Part shown: piece after piece, positions 30,913 through 41,497 of the stretch
Numbering within the stretch: the first letter of the stretch is position 1
Layout of the letters: each line of letters begins with the position of its first letter
Assembly (NCBI GenBank): GCA_030710605.1
Contig: CP092881.1
Coordinates: 73,371,095-73,435,094, forward strand
DNA length: 64,000 nt
Source: Cordylochernes scorpioides
Lineage: Eukaryota; Arthropoda; Arachnida; Pseudoscorpiones; Chernetidae
Direction of reading: 5' to 3'
Position numbers and translations under genes: made by a program
The notes under the pieces: generated by a model
The model's database searches: none
What the model was told of the DNA's origin: nothing
What the model saw: only the letters and a program-made list of their open reading frames with translations

Positions 30913-31370
30913 TCAAAATTTTTAGATGGTATAATTAAAGGACAGCCATACAAACAGGAAAAGGCAGCCACTTAATAATGGTCACTTTGTTTTAATTCCC
31001 TAAATTGACCTATTTCTTTACAGTAATAATGAATATCAAAAGAAGTCATTTGATAATAGGTTCTTCTTATCATTAGTATATGGAATAATTTTTAGAACCT
31101 TACAAATTCTTTATTTTTTATTTGCTCCTGACGAGGACAAAAGTTTTTTGTCGAAACATCGATATAATAAAAAAATTTACTGGCCGAAGTATCTTTAATT
31201 TTAAGAATAATCTTTAAATCCAACAGTAAACTTAACTATCCCATTGGATTAACCTAGAAACAAATCCAATATGGGCACAAATCTATTGGATACAAGAAAT
31301 ACACTCACTGGTTAACAGTCGGCTGAAAACAAGTACATATTGAAACATTTACAAATATATGAATCTAACG
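30912..31370. repeat. Second hammerhead-like repeat and unassigned sequence
   Basis: At 31128 CTGACGA is followed by GGACAAAAGTTTTTTGTC and GAAACATC. The surrounding 31070-31200 resembles 8760-8890 (ACTGGCCGAAGTATC versus ACCGGCCAAAGTGTC). No gene is seen. Confidence 0.6.
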
Positions 31371-31373
31371 CTG

Positions 31374-31650
31374 CACATGACTGATACAGAGCAGGAGGGA
31401 CAAACACCAGTTCTGTCCTCCCAAGAAAACAACAGTCTTTGATTTCCAGACTTAAGTCTGGTCATCTATGGACAATGACTTTCCAGAATGGTTGCAAGGT
31501 TTTCCCACTATGTACTAAGCGTCAACCTGCAACTCCAAAACACATTATTGACTGTATTGACTCATCCATTGATGAGGTCTACTCTTCCTCAGCAGACACC
31601 ATCAACAAGCTTGACACCCTGATATGATTGAGTGGAGATATGAAAGAAGA
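31374..31650 (+). pseudogene. LINE C-terminal fragment (lineage A) with 3' end
   Basis: Encodes ISRLKSGHLWTMTFQNGCKV, then PLCTKRQPATPKHIIDCIDS, a non-LTR polyprotein C-terminus in which one Cys of the CxxC pair is Arg. It ends with GATTGAGTGGAGATATGAAA and a GAAGAA tail. It is 5'-truncated. Confidence 0.75.
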
Positions 31651-31759
31651 AGACAAATATATGATAACTTGTGGATACTATATTATTCTTATAAAATGGG
31701 AGACAAAGTTAACACAAAATTATAAGAAACATAATGTTAATATAAAGCAATAACACACA

Positions 31760-32160
31760 ATCTATATATTGCATATGAAAACATTTTTAAGACGCAAATG
31801 ATATTACTTTAACCCCAACTGGCCTTGTCTTTATTGTCTGTGGAAGAGCATTGCTTGATGCAAAAATTGCAAAATGCAAAAAAAATATGTAATTCTACTG
31901 TCCAAAAAGTTTATGTCCATAGTTTTCTTAAATACCATTTCTTAGATTCCACCCTTCAGTGTAACATATATAAGCAGAATGATCCAATACAGTATTAGAG
32001 CTCTAAAGAAGCGGTCTGGTAGATTAAATTGGCGAAACTGCTGGGAGAGTTCACCACTGATGAGCCAAGCCCTCCCAAATTTTTTCATCGCAGTAAGGAC
32101 AGTAGAAGTTTGATGTAAGCGTGAAAGAATTATCCGCATCTTAATCTTTTCATATGTTAT
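31760..32160. mobile_element. Relative of the long-TIR MITE
   Basis: The interior matches 21890-22130 (AAGAAGCGGTCTGGTAGATT, TTCACCACTGATGAGCCAAG, ACAGTAGAAGTTTGATG). The terminal repeats have diverged, with ATGAAAACATTTTTAAGACG at left and TCTTTTCATATG at right. Confidence 0.65.
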
Positions 32161-32259
32161 AAGTAAATGTGTTTTCATTCAATACATCAAACCAATGCAT
32201 TTATTGGAACTTTGCACAGATCACATATGCATATTTAGGTCATTGAATAAGCCACAACA

Positions 32260-32645
32260 ACAGTTTTCTTCTTTCTTATCTTCACTCAATCATATTATGG
32301 TATCAGGCAAAAAAAAATGTTCCAATGACCCCCGATTCTTGCAAAAGTCCAACCCCACCAGCGAGTACAAGTTACCAAACATGGCACATTTGTAAGTGCA
32401 AAGTCAAACTGCTTTTCACATATATAGACATGTGGTGCACTTACAGTTAAACACTTGCCTACTTCTACCCACCATGATTATCATGGCCTGTACCATTTAT
32501 ACTAGGAATAAGCAAAAAAAAAAAAAATGGTATCAAGCTTGTAGAGCTTGTTGATGATGTCTGCTGGGGATGAGTAGAGCTCATCAATGGATGAGTCAAT
32601 ACAGTCAATAATGTGTTTTGGGGTTGACACTTAGTACATGGCCAG
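32260..32645 (-). repeat. LINE lineage A 3' fragment split by a SINE
   Basis: TTCTTATCTTCACTCAATCA and TTATGGTATCA are followed by a 5'-truncated SINE (about 32308-32527, + strand, ending GGAATAAGC and A run). The sequence resumes as TGGTATCAAGCTTGTAGAGC. The repeated TGGTATCA is the SINE's target-site duplication. Confidence 0.75.
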
Positions 32646-32647
32646 TT

Positions 32648-32870
32648 TTAATACAAGAAAATAAGACCTAATCCAAATAATTTATTGGTGTGTAACGTTT
32701 CGGCAACAGCATTGTCACCATCATCAGACAAAAGTAAAATTCCATTTATTATTTTGTCTGATGATGGTGATAATGTTGTTGACGAAACGTCACACACTAA
32801 TAAATTATTTGGATTAGGTCTTGTTTTCTTGTATTATAATCTATAAACTAAATTGTGCTTTATCATAGCC
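32648..32870. repeat. Palindromic repeat, second subfamily
   Basis: Left arm TACAAGAAAATAAGACCTAA. From 32758 the right arm reads CTGATGA, GGTGATAATGTTGTTGAC, GAAACGTC. This subfamily carries ACAAGAAAATAAG ends instead of ACAAGGTAATAAG. Confidence 0.82.
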
Positions 32871-34805
32871 AGTTTTTGTAAATTCAGACAACTATGTCAA
32901 CCCCATGGTTTGGGACTATGGCATCATCAATACGGTTTCAATTTTGTAATGTCCTATGGCAGGAGTTTTGACAGAGGTTCAATCTGCTTACAAAAAAGTT
33001 TTTAAACTGAAAAAAATAAATGATGCACAAAAAATAAAACATGATAAAGGGATAAAATTCTGTCCAGAAGTTAATACTGTTTATCACAATGTGGAGAATG
33101 CATGCAGATTAGTGACTCTCACTACACACGCTACTCCAAGTCTCATTGGTTGTAAAACATGTCAGGGTCTTACTACTGCTGTTAGATTGTAAAATACCTA
33201 ATATTGTATGGACTTGGGTGTCCAACAGGGCTGCTAAAATAATGGTATTGAGCTATATATACAAGGTGGCCCATAAGTCCTGAAAACTTTTATTTTTATA
33301 TTAAAAAGTAAAAGGAAAACTAGAATAAAAACTATAAATATTTTATTTTAGGTAATTGATTAATCTTTAATACATTTAATACAATTAATATACATTAAAA
33401 TGTATTCATATCCTGACGGCTGTCATGAGCATTTTCAATATCAACACCTGACATTTAAATATATATTTTTATATACATATAAATATTTTTTATGCTGATT
33501 TAAAATAAATATTACCTCTTTGCTGCTGTTTTGTGCCTCCAAAATATATATATATAAAAAAAAAAGATGAGTGTTCTCCCGTTTTAGTTCATCGTAGGTG
33601 TTGTGTGATTTGGTGAATAAAATTCAATTTAATATATAATGAATGTTCACTGTTTATCTTGAGATTTGTTTGAAGAAAATTAAGGAATAATAAATAAATA
33701 AACTTATTAAAAGCTAGTTAAATGCTCAGTTGCAAAAGCAATGTTTATGTTCGCAGGACGACTTCCGGTCGTAGTTGTTTCGCTGTGCATGGTGGTCAGG
33801 TTAGTTCCCAGTGTTCTTTGAAAAATTTCCCAACATTCTTATTACACCTTCCTTGCCATGACTTGGTCGTGTTTGTTTACGCTCTGTTTAAAGCCTCAAT
33901 TAAACACTTTTAATACACCGTTATTTTTTTTTAAATATGCAATTTATTTAAACCCATTAATCGATTAAATGCTTTTCTTTGTTGTTACGCCATTTTGGAA
34001 AATATATATTAGTGTATTTCGATAAATAATTTATTAATTTGTTTTAGATTACAAATTTATCACTAAATTTAATGTGAATGTATTTTAAAAGGTGTATTAA
34101 TGGTGTTTATAAATTTGGTATATATATATGTACACCCTCGTATTGACCCTGGTACGATTTTAAAGTTTTCATAAAGCCTGACACGATACTATTTAACATA
34201 AAACATATAAAGAACTATGCACATATATAAAAAATTACGTACACTAAATGTATAAATAGATGTGGGGTCCATAACAAATATTTTCTACAAAGTAAATCAT
34301 TATTTTAAATCATATATGTAATTTTATAATAATGTGTTGGATAATTGAACACTGTTACAAAAAATAAAGGTAATTTTGCTCAAATATATTAGATAGGTAT
34401 AGCAGAGAATTATTGAATTGGAGATATATATATATATATATATGTATATAATTTCACCAAAATTTAAAGAATAATTTAAAAATAATTTTAATGTATACAT
34501 CATAAACATATTTAAACACAATCCTTTTATACTATGAATATATGTAAACATTAGTTTATTTGATGTAATTTAATCCTAATTTTTTTCTGAAACTCTTTTA
34601 AAAAGTTGTCTTCTGGTAATAATTTTATGGCATAACTTTTCATACAAGAACGTGTCTAGGAAAATATTTTGGGCTCATTATTGTTGGAAATATCTATAAA
34701 ACATATATATGATCTTTGAAATATCTTTATATGTGGAAACGTAAAATTGTCTGCAATATATAGAAAAATATAGCGGCTTCCATGGATCAGTTTCTTGCCT
34801 CAGTA
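32870..34805. other. Unassigned AT-rich sequence
   Basis: Open frames at 32956-33192 (78 codons) and 33722-33913 (63 codons) have no recognised domain. At 33259 TACAAGGTGGCCCATAAGTC resembles a mariner terminus, but no partner end was found. 33720-33860 is more GC-rich (GACTTCCGGTCGTAGTTG). The remainder is AT-rich, including a TA run near 34425-34445. Confidence 0.4.
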
Positions 34806-34809
34806 TATA

Positions 34810-35823
34810 CAGTTAAACCTGTCTATAGCGCCCCCCTCTTGGGACTCACCAAAATGGGTGCTATAGAGAGGGGGTGCTATAGACTGGTCACTTTTAATGT
34901 AAAAGGTTTACATTTTAATGTTTAAAATAGGGTGCTATAGAGAGGGGGTGCTATAGACAGGTCACTTTTAATGTAAAAGGTTTACATTTTAATGTTTAAA
35001 ATAGGGTGCTATAGAGAGGGGGTGCTATAGACAGGTGGTCACTTTTAATGTAAAATATTTACATTTTAATGTTTAAAATAGGGTGCTATAGAGAGGGGGT
35101 GCTATAGACGGGTCACTTTTAATGTAAAATGTTTACATTTTAATGTTTAAAATAGGGTGCTATAGAGAGGGGGTGCTATAGACAGGTCACTTTTAATGTA
35201 AAAGGTTTACATTTTAATGTTTAAAATAGGGTGCTATAGAGAGGGGGTGCTATAGACAGGTGGTCACTTTTAATGTAAAATATTTACATTTTAATGTTTA
35301 AAATAGGGTGCTATAGAGAGGGGGTGCTATAGACGGGTCACTTTTAATGTAAAATGTTTACATTTTTATGTTTAAAATCGGGCGTTATAGAGAGGAAGGT
35401 GGTATTCAGAGGGGACGCTATAGACAGGTCACTTTTAATGTAAAAGGTTTACATTTTAATGTTTAAAATAGGGTGCTATAGAGAGGGGGTGCTATAGACG
35501 GGTCACTTTTAATGTAAAAGGTTTACATTTTAATGTTTAAAATAGGGTGCTATAGAGAGGGGGTGCTATAGACGGGTCACTTTTAATGTAAAATGTTTAC
35601 ATTTTATTGTTTAAAATAGGGTGCTATAGAGAGGGGGTGCTATAGACAGGTCACTTTTAATGTAAAATGTTTACATTTTAATGTTTAAAATAGGGTGCTA
35701 TAGAGAGGGGGTGCTATAGACGGGTCACTTTTAATATAAAATGTTTACATTTTTATGTTTAAAATCGGGCGTTATAGAGAGGAAGGTGGTATTCAGAGGG
35801 AGTGCTATAGACAGGTTTAACTA
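34810..35823. repeat. MITE with internally expanded 74-bp array (about 12 units)
   Basis: Starts CAGTTAAACCTGTCTATAGC after TA and ends GACAGGTTTAACTA. Inside, units of about 74 bp (GGGTGCTATAGAGAGGGGGT then CACTTTTAATGTAAAAGG) repeat, some 77 bp long. The unexpanded relative is 38130-38293 (164 bp). Confidence 0.92.
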
Positions 35824-35924
35824 TTTTCAATATAATTTTTAATTTTATTTTCTTCACTCCCCCCTTAGTATTTGTATATTTTAACGATTAATATAATTCA
35901 TTTAATATTGAAAATGATGAGGCA

Positions 35925-36155
35925 CAATTTGGATTATAGATACAAGGTAATAAGACAAAATATAAACAAATAGTGTGTGACATTTCAGTAACAGTATTGT
36001 TACCATCATCAGACAAAAGAATAAAATTTTATTAATTTTATTCTTTTGTCTGAAGATGGTAATAACGCTGTTACCGAAACGTTACACACTATTTATTTAT
36101 ATGGATTAAGTCTTATTACCTTGTGTTTATAATCCAAATTGTGCCTTATCATTGA
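35925..36155. repeat. Palindromic repeat with hammerhead-like core
   Basis: Arms GAGGCACAATTTGGATTATA and its inverse. From 36050 CTGAAGA, GGTAATAACGCTGTTACC, GAAACGTT. The A/T change in the stem gives one mismatched or wobble position. Confidence 0.85.
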
Positions 36156-36275
36156 TATCATTGTGCTTTAATATTACCTTGTAATACTTTCATGGCATAT
36201 AGAGAGATGGTGTGTGCTAGTGCCTTATAAACAATCGAATGCTAGTCTATGATCTGATTGGTTTAGCCACAGCAC

Positions 36276-36835
36276 TTGTATAATGTCATCATCACTGCTG
36301 GACCCCCCCTGGCCTTCATTGGAGGGGACAACTCGGAGGTCATCCTCTTGGCCAATCTTTTTTTTCTTTCTTTTTTTCAGTTGCATATTAGGGCGTTGAG
36401 GGTCGGTGGAAGGCTGGTTAAACCATTTGGTTTTCGAACGCTACGACCCGGGTTCGATTCCCGCATTGGAGACTTTTATCTGATTTAAAAAAAAGATGCT
36501 CCAATGGCCCCCGATTCTTGCAAAAGTCCAACCCCACCAGCGAGTGCAAGTAACCAAACGGGGCTCTGGCACATTTGTAAGTTCAAAGTCTAACTGCTTT
36601 TCACATGTTTAGACATGTGGTGCACTTACAGTAAAAGCAGTCGCCTACTTCTACCCACCATGATTATCATGGCCTGTACCACGTGTACTAGGGATAAGCA
36701 AAAAAAAACTTGTATATTGTTATCATCACTGCTGGGCACCCCCTGGCCTTCATTGGAGGGGACAACTCAGAGGTCATCCAATGTTCAATTGGCCCATTTT
36801 CTTCTTAGTTGCATATTAGGACGTTGCTTTGACCA
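36276..36835 (+). repeat. About 110-bp direct duplication flanking a SINE
   Basis: CTGGCCTTCATTGGAGGGGA lies at about 36308 and again at about 36744. Each is followed by GAGGTCATCC and later TTGCATATTAGG. A full tRNA-type SINE (36402-36703, B box GGTTCGATTCC) lies between. The first copy could read LAFIGGDNSEVI, which was not matched to a known protein. Confidence 0.6.
36402..36703 (+). repeat. tRNA-derived SINE, full length
   Basis: The best preserved head: GGTCGGTGGAAGGCTGGTTA (A-box region) and CCCGGGTTCGATTCCCGC (B box). Ends CTAGGGATAAGC plus A run. Confidence 0.85.
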
Positions 36836-36955
36836 CAGGTACTGTAATTAGTGCTTCTTCCAGATAGATGAGATATTGTGTAAAGGTATGTGGGCACAAT
36901 ATGCAAATATGTCAAATCTCGGAGAAATATTCCCAAGTTTTTCATCCAGATCTTT

Positions 36956-37072
36956 TTTTTTTTTTTTTGCTATCCCTAGTACACATGGTACAGGCCATGA
37001 TAATCATGGTGGGTAGTTAGCAACTGCTTTTACTGTAAGCGCACCACATGTCTACACATGTGAAAAGCATCC
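36956..37072 (-). repeat. tRNA-derived SINE, 5'-truncated
   Basis: The inverse of the SINE 3' end: a T run, then GCTATCCCTAGTACACATGG and CACCACATGTCTACACATGT. Confidence 0.8.
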
Positions 37073-37136
37073 AGATCTATAAAATATTGTAGAAATGTGC
37101 AGAATCTATGAAAAGACATTGTTTCTGTTCCAAATA

Positions 37137-37172
37137 AGCCTTTTGGCCAAGATCAAAGTGTAGGATTTGTCA
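37137..37172 (+). pseudogene. U2 snRNA-like fragment (degraded)
   Basis: AAGCCTTTTGGCCAAGATCA followed by AAGTGTAGGATT resembles the 5' part of U2 snRNA, with more changes than the copy at 38652. Confidence 0.45.
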
Positions 37173-37321
37173 GTGAGATGTGATATATCATCTCTCGGGA
37201 TCCTGTGTCTGGAGCTAACTATGTGGGTTTATCCTGATTGAAAATGTAATTTTAAGAGTGAATGTAAACATCTCTGGTGTGCACCCAGTCTGGTGGAATG
37301 AAAACAAAACATAATGATCTT

Positions 37322-37522
37322 CAAACACAAGGTAATAAGACCAAATCCAAATGTGACGTTTCGGTAACGGTGTTGTTAGCATCATCAGACAAAAGTACTG
37401 TAGCCAGTCATTCAGTACTTTTGTTTGAAGCATTGTTACCAAAATGTCACACACTATTTATTTAAATTTGGTGTTATTACCTTGTGTTTATAATTTATAA
37501 TCCAAATTGTGCCTTATCATAA
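37322..37522. repeat. Palindromic repeat, deleted
   Basis: The left arm keeps ACAAGGTAATAAGACCAAAT but lacks the AAATAGTGTG part. The right arm lacks the CTGA and stem region and reads GAAGCATTGTTACCAAAATG. Confidence 0.7.
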
Positions 37523-38129
37523 TGTACTTTGCTACCCATCTCAGATAATGGAGGATGACTACAAGCCTCTAACACACACAGTGCCTTCACATGTCTGTCT
37601 GGGCTGTTGATTGCCTGCAAGTGTACATTTCTCCATAAATGTACGGTAGAGAAATTGTAATAGTGTGTGAACTCCCACATGGTGAATATTTGATATATTG
37701 GTAAGACATGAGTCGTATAAACCCATCTTTCTTATCTCCACTCAATTCTGGGGTCGTGCTCCAGGAAGGTCTGGGTTTCATCGGGCTGGTTGTAGGAGGG
37801 GACTGAGGCAGGACATGTTGAATATCTTTCGTCATGCTGTATCACGGTTGAGGGGCTAAAGATAACTGACGCGGTGTTAACTCATTAATTCATTGCTGTG
37901 AAAACTGTGGTCAACGGTCAAATACAATAATACCTGCCATCTCTGTGGTGCCATTTCTATCTCTCTCCTCCCTCTGATTAATCTAAAATTAATAATAATA
38001 TAAGAATAGGCAAAATAGGAATAAAAGAATTAACAAAAAAATATAGTTGTTCTGGATCACCATCCGGTCCGCTACACACAACAATATTGTGGGATGAAAA
38101 TTGGCACAATAGTAGTTTAAAAAATTATA
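37523..38129. other. Unassigned sequence
   Basis: Includes TTCTTATCTCCACTCAATTC at 37729 (a LINE-type 3' end, minus) and CCGGTCCGCTACACA near 38067, which might be an LTR edge. No gene is supported. Confidence 0.35.
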
Positions 38130-38293
38130 CAGTTAAACCTGTCTACAGCGCCCCCGCTTGGGACTCACCAAAATAGGGTGCTATAGAGAGGGGATAGTAT
38201 AGACAGGTCACTTTTAATGTAAATCGCATTGTACTACGGTGCTATAGAGAGGAAGGCGCTATTTAGAGGGGGCACTATAGACAGGTTTAACTG
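38130..38293. mobile_element. pogo-like MITE (CAGTTAAACCTGTCTA ends), unexpanded
   Basis: 164 bp with CAGTTAAACCTGTCTACAGC and its inverse at the ends, TA on both sides. It is the compact form of the element at 34810-35823. A 5'-truncated copy lies at about 49200-49348. Confidence 0.85.
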
Positions 38294-38347
38294 TAGTTTC
38301 AATATATTAAAAAGTATAAGAAATTGACGCCATTTTTTACACTTATA

Positions 38348-38529
38348 CAGTAGAACCTCCCGGTAAAGGACAACACCTAATTGCAGAGCCAAAGTGTCCC
38401 ATAGGGAGAGGTGTTCTCTTACCAGAGAGTTACTTATTAGTAAAAATGGTAATTTTGACAATGAAAACTGTCCTTTTTAGAGAGGTGTCCGCTAGTGAGA
38501 GTATCCTTTCATGGAGGTTGTCCTATTGT
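38348..38529. mobile_element. pogo-like MITE (CAGTAGAACCTCC ends), uninterrupted
   Basis: Begins CAGTAGAACCTCCCGGTAAA and ends ATGGAGGTTGTCCTATTG. It shares the interior with 21718-22283 and the 95-bp array. Confidence 0.8.
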
Positions 38530-38651
38530 AATTTTATTTTTTCAAATCGTTTCAATTTTTAAAAGAATCCTATGCATCAAAAATAGTTTCTTACAACAGA
38601 TGGCTAAGGCATCCTATTTAAGTCTTCATTATTAGCTAGGACCTACTTGTG

Positions 38652-38690
38652 GATCGGCCTTTTGGCTAAGATCAAAGTGTAGTACTTATG
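38652..38690 (+). pseudogene. U2 snRNA-derived fragment
   Basis: GATCGGCCTTTTGGCTAAGA then TCAAAGTGTAGTACTTAT matches the conserved 5' region of U2 snRNA (with one extra A in ATCAAAGTG), which includes part of the segment that pairs with U6. The branch-site pairing region and all downstream stems are missing, so this is a fragment, not a gene. Confidence 0.75.
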
Positions 38691-38811
38691 GATGAAGCAG
38701 AATAGGCCTTAGCAACATTGGCCATTTGGTAGAGCAGAAGAAAGGCACACACTTTAGAATGATACGGCAATTTATTTATAATGCGAAAGCAAATTAGAAT
38801 TCATAAACGAT

Positions 38812-39035
38812 AAAGCACAATTTGGATTATAGATTATAGCTACAAGAAAATAATACCTAATCCAAATAAATTAATTGTGTCTGATGTTTCGGTAACGCCA
38901 TTGTTACCATCATCAGACGAAAGAATAAAATGTACAGAGTAAAGAATAAAATAAACATTTTTTTATCTGAAGATGGTAACAACGCTGTTACTGAAACGTC
39001 ACAAACTATTTATTTATTTGGATTTGGTCTTTTTT
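38812..39035. repeat. Palindromic repeat, hybrid of two subfamilies
   Basis: The left arm belongs to the ACAAGAAAATAA subfamily and the right arm to the TATTTATTTATTTGG subfamily. From 38967 CTGAAGA, GGTAACAACGCTGTTACT, GAAACGTC. Confidence 0.8.
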
Positions 39036-39072
39036 CCTTGTAGATAGAATTCACAAAATACAAGATAAGCAA

Positions 39073-39245
39073 TGATAAGGCACAATTTGGATTATAGATT
39101 ATAAACACAAGGTAATAAGACCAAATAAATAAATAGTGTGTGATGTTTCGGTAACAGCGTTGTTACCATCTTCAGACAAAAGTACTGAATGAGAAATTCT
39201 ACCACAGCATGTTTTAAATAGTAACTGTTATCAAGTGTGTAAACA
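39073..39245. repeat. Palindromic repeat, left arm and centre
   Basis: TGATAAGGCACAATTTGGAT through GTTGTTACCATCTTCAGACA to AAATAGTAACTGTTATCAAG. The right arm is missing. Confidence 0.78.
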
Positions 39246-39725
39246 AGATAGCAGATAAGAAGAAGATAGTTTTCTGAGAAACACTGATGAGCAATGAAGG
39301 AGGTTTTACAGAGCAGCAAAGTTTAAACATCAAAATTGGTAATCGCAGTACATAAAATACTAAGGTACAATATCCTTGTCTAGTATTAGGTATACCATGG
39401 ATTATGTACCATGACTTAATTAATAATAAGAAAATGGCCTCCAAGGATAAGATTATTGTTTTATTTAGACATTCTCTTGAACTTTCGAGTTTTATAAACT
39501 TTTTTAAAGGATTTGACATATACACTTCTGTAGTAGGGTTTATAATACCTCGGAGGCCTTTTTTTAATCATTGCTTACATTTCAAAGGATTCTATCTTTT
39601 GAATAAAACTTAATCCAAATAGTGTGTGATGGTAACAAAGCTGTCACACACTGGTGGTTTAATTTGTTCTTATGGTTCTTGTCCAATTTTTTTTTTTAAT
39701 CCAAAGCCTAAGTGGTTCATTACAA
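39245..39725. other. Unassigned sequence
   Basis: Short open frames only. No recognised domain or repeat apart from a fragment of the palindromic repeat near 39610-39650. Confidence 0.35.
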
Positions 39726-39945
39726 GATAAAGCACAATTTGGATTATAGATTATAATAAAAAAAATAACCTTATCCAAATAATTTATTAGTGTGTGACGT
39801 TTGGGCAACAACATTGTCACCATCATCAGACAAAAGAGTAAAAATAATCATTTTTTAATTCTTTTGTCTGATGTTGGTGACAATGCTGTTGCCGAAACGT
39901 CACACACTAATAAATTATTTGGATTAGGTCTTATTTTCTTTTATG
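39726..39945. repeat. Palindromic repeat, second subfamily
   Basis: Arms AGATAAAGCACAATTTGGAT and its inverse end. The right arm near 39866 reads CTGATGT, GGTGACAATGCTGTTGCC, GAAACGTC. One base of the CTGANGA box is changed. Confidence 0.82.
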
Positions 39946-40119
39946 GTTCATTACACATTATAATTCAACAGGGTGTGAATCTAAACTACACCAATTGGAA
40001 TAGGTTCTACACAGAAAAATGATAGAAAAATGGTCTATGAACATTTCAATCATTTTTGATAATTGAATGAAGAGTCAGAAAATCCTAAAGATATATGTAA
40101 TATTGTTGCAAATGTGATG

Positions 40120-40560
40120 TATGGATAAACTGACAGTCGTATACGTGAGGCGAGTGTTGATGTTCTTCCCACACGCGGACAACAAGAAGAAGAGGCAGGG
40201 CTAGATGTTAGCACCAAGAGTGATCGGGGACAGCCCACAGGACAGAGGTAGAGGCCATGACACAAACCTGGATTTCTAACAACGAGACATGGAGAAAGAG
40301 ACAGAGGGAGTCAGCAGCGATCTGCCGATGGACACACGGTGGCACACACTGTCCTCACCCCCTGCTAAAACTGTCCTGTTGACAGGGGTCGTCTATATAA
40401 AGCCCTGGAGGGGGGCCCCATCTGGACGTCGGCTATTTCCTCCCTTCTGCCCGTAGCTGCCACTAGCTGACCACTCTTTTTCTATTTTTATTTTGACGTC
40501 ATCATTTTGAGTTTCAATACAAATAGGGGTGTACAGGTTATATTAATAAAGATATAGCAT
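40120..40560 (-). repeat. Possible LTR or 5' UTR repeat, relative of 28783-29230
   Basis: On the minus strand CTTTATATAGACGACC could be a TATA box. Downstream TACCTCTGTCC and CATCTAGCCCTGCCTCT align with the other copy. No coding part is attached. Confidence 0.35.
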
Positions 40561-40927
40561 ATATACAAAATATGGGAGTGGTAGTAAATAGGAACATTTT
40601 AATAGAAGGGTAGATCTTATAAAGTATCAGCTCTAACTAATTGGAAGATATATGAAATATGCTAAAAGTGTCGTTATTATACAGTTTAAAATATGCTATA
40701 TCTCTATATTTGCCCCATCCAGGCTTTGCTCCAATATGTGTAGTTAGGGCTGCAAGAAAGTGATGTGAAAACTAGGAAGGAAAATACAAAAATGGAGAAA
40801 GCTACATCATCAGGAGAAATTGGATGATGGCCAGATTTTCAAAAGCCACATAAACCAGTTAAGAGAAACTGAGCGCCTGAAAAGACCGTTAACATCTACT
40901 ACTACAATACACAAAACAAGAAAAAGA

Positions 40928-41145
40928 CTACAAGGTAATAAGACCAAATAAATAAATAGTGTGTAACGTTTCTGTAACAGCGTTGTTACCATCTTCAGAC
41001 AAAAGTACTGAGAGAAGTCATTATGTGCGTTTGTCTGAAGATGGTAACAACGCTGTTACCGAAACGTCACACACTATTTATTTATTTATTTGGATTTGGT
41101 CTTATTACCTTGTATTATTATCTATAATCCAAATGGTGCCTTAAC
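40928..41145. repeat. Palindromic repeat with intact hammerhead-like core
   Basis: From 41034 CTGAAGA, GGTAACAACGCTGTTACC (perfect 7-bp stem), GAAACGTC. Outer arms ACAAGGTAATAAGACCAAAT and its inverse. Confidence 0.88.
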
Positions 41146-41497
41146 AAGAAAAGGACTGAAATTCAAGCCTATCTGGATTCAACAATCCTGTAGCTAATAC
41201 ACAGCCAGAAGGTACTGGCGACAGGGGTAACATTCCGAGATAGCACCATTCTACCCAGAACTGGAGCCTTCACAAGCCTACTTGTGTGACATATCACAGC
41301 CCTCAATGTCCCCATTAAGTGTAGGAGAACTGTTGTGACAGAATATATTTGTTAACTTTTATTTTATTCAATTACTGTTTGTATCCAATAAATACTCAAT
41401 ATGTTTAAACAAAGTACCTACCCATTATTTATATTGTCACTCACAACATTGGAGGACTACAATTTGGATTATAGATTAGAACTACAAGGTAATAAGA

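Noticed and set aside
33259-33300. Terminus-like TACAAGGTGGCCCATAAGTC as the start of another mariner
   Set aside because: No matching inverted end or transposase piece was found downstream, so it is only mentioned in the spacer entry.
34425-34445. TA run as a possible origin or promoter
   Set aside because: Simple microsatellite in an AT-rich stretch with no gene nearby.
36402-36475. Possible tRNA gene with B box GGTTCGATTCC
   Set aside because: No complete cloverleaf or acceptor stem. The same head is attached to a conserved body and A tail in several copies, so it is a SINE.
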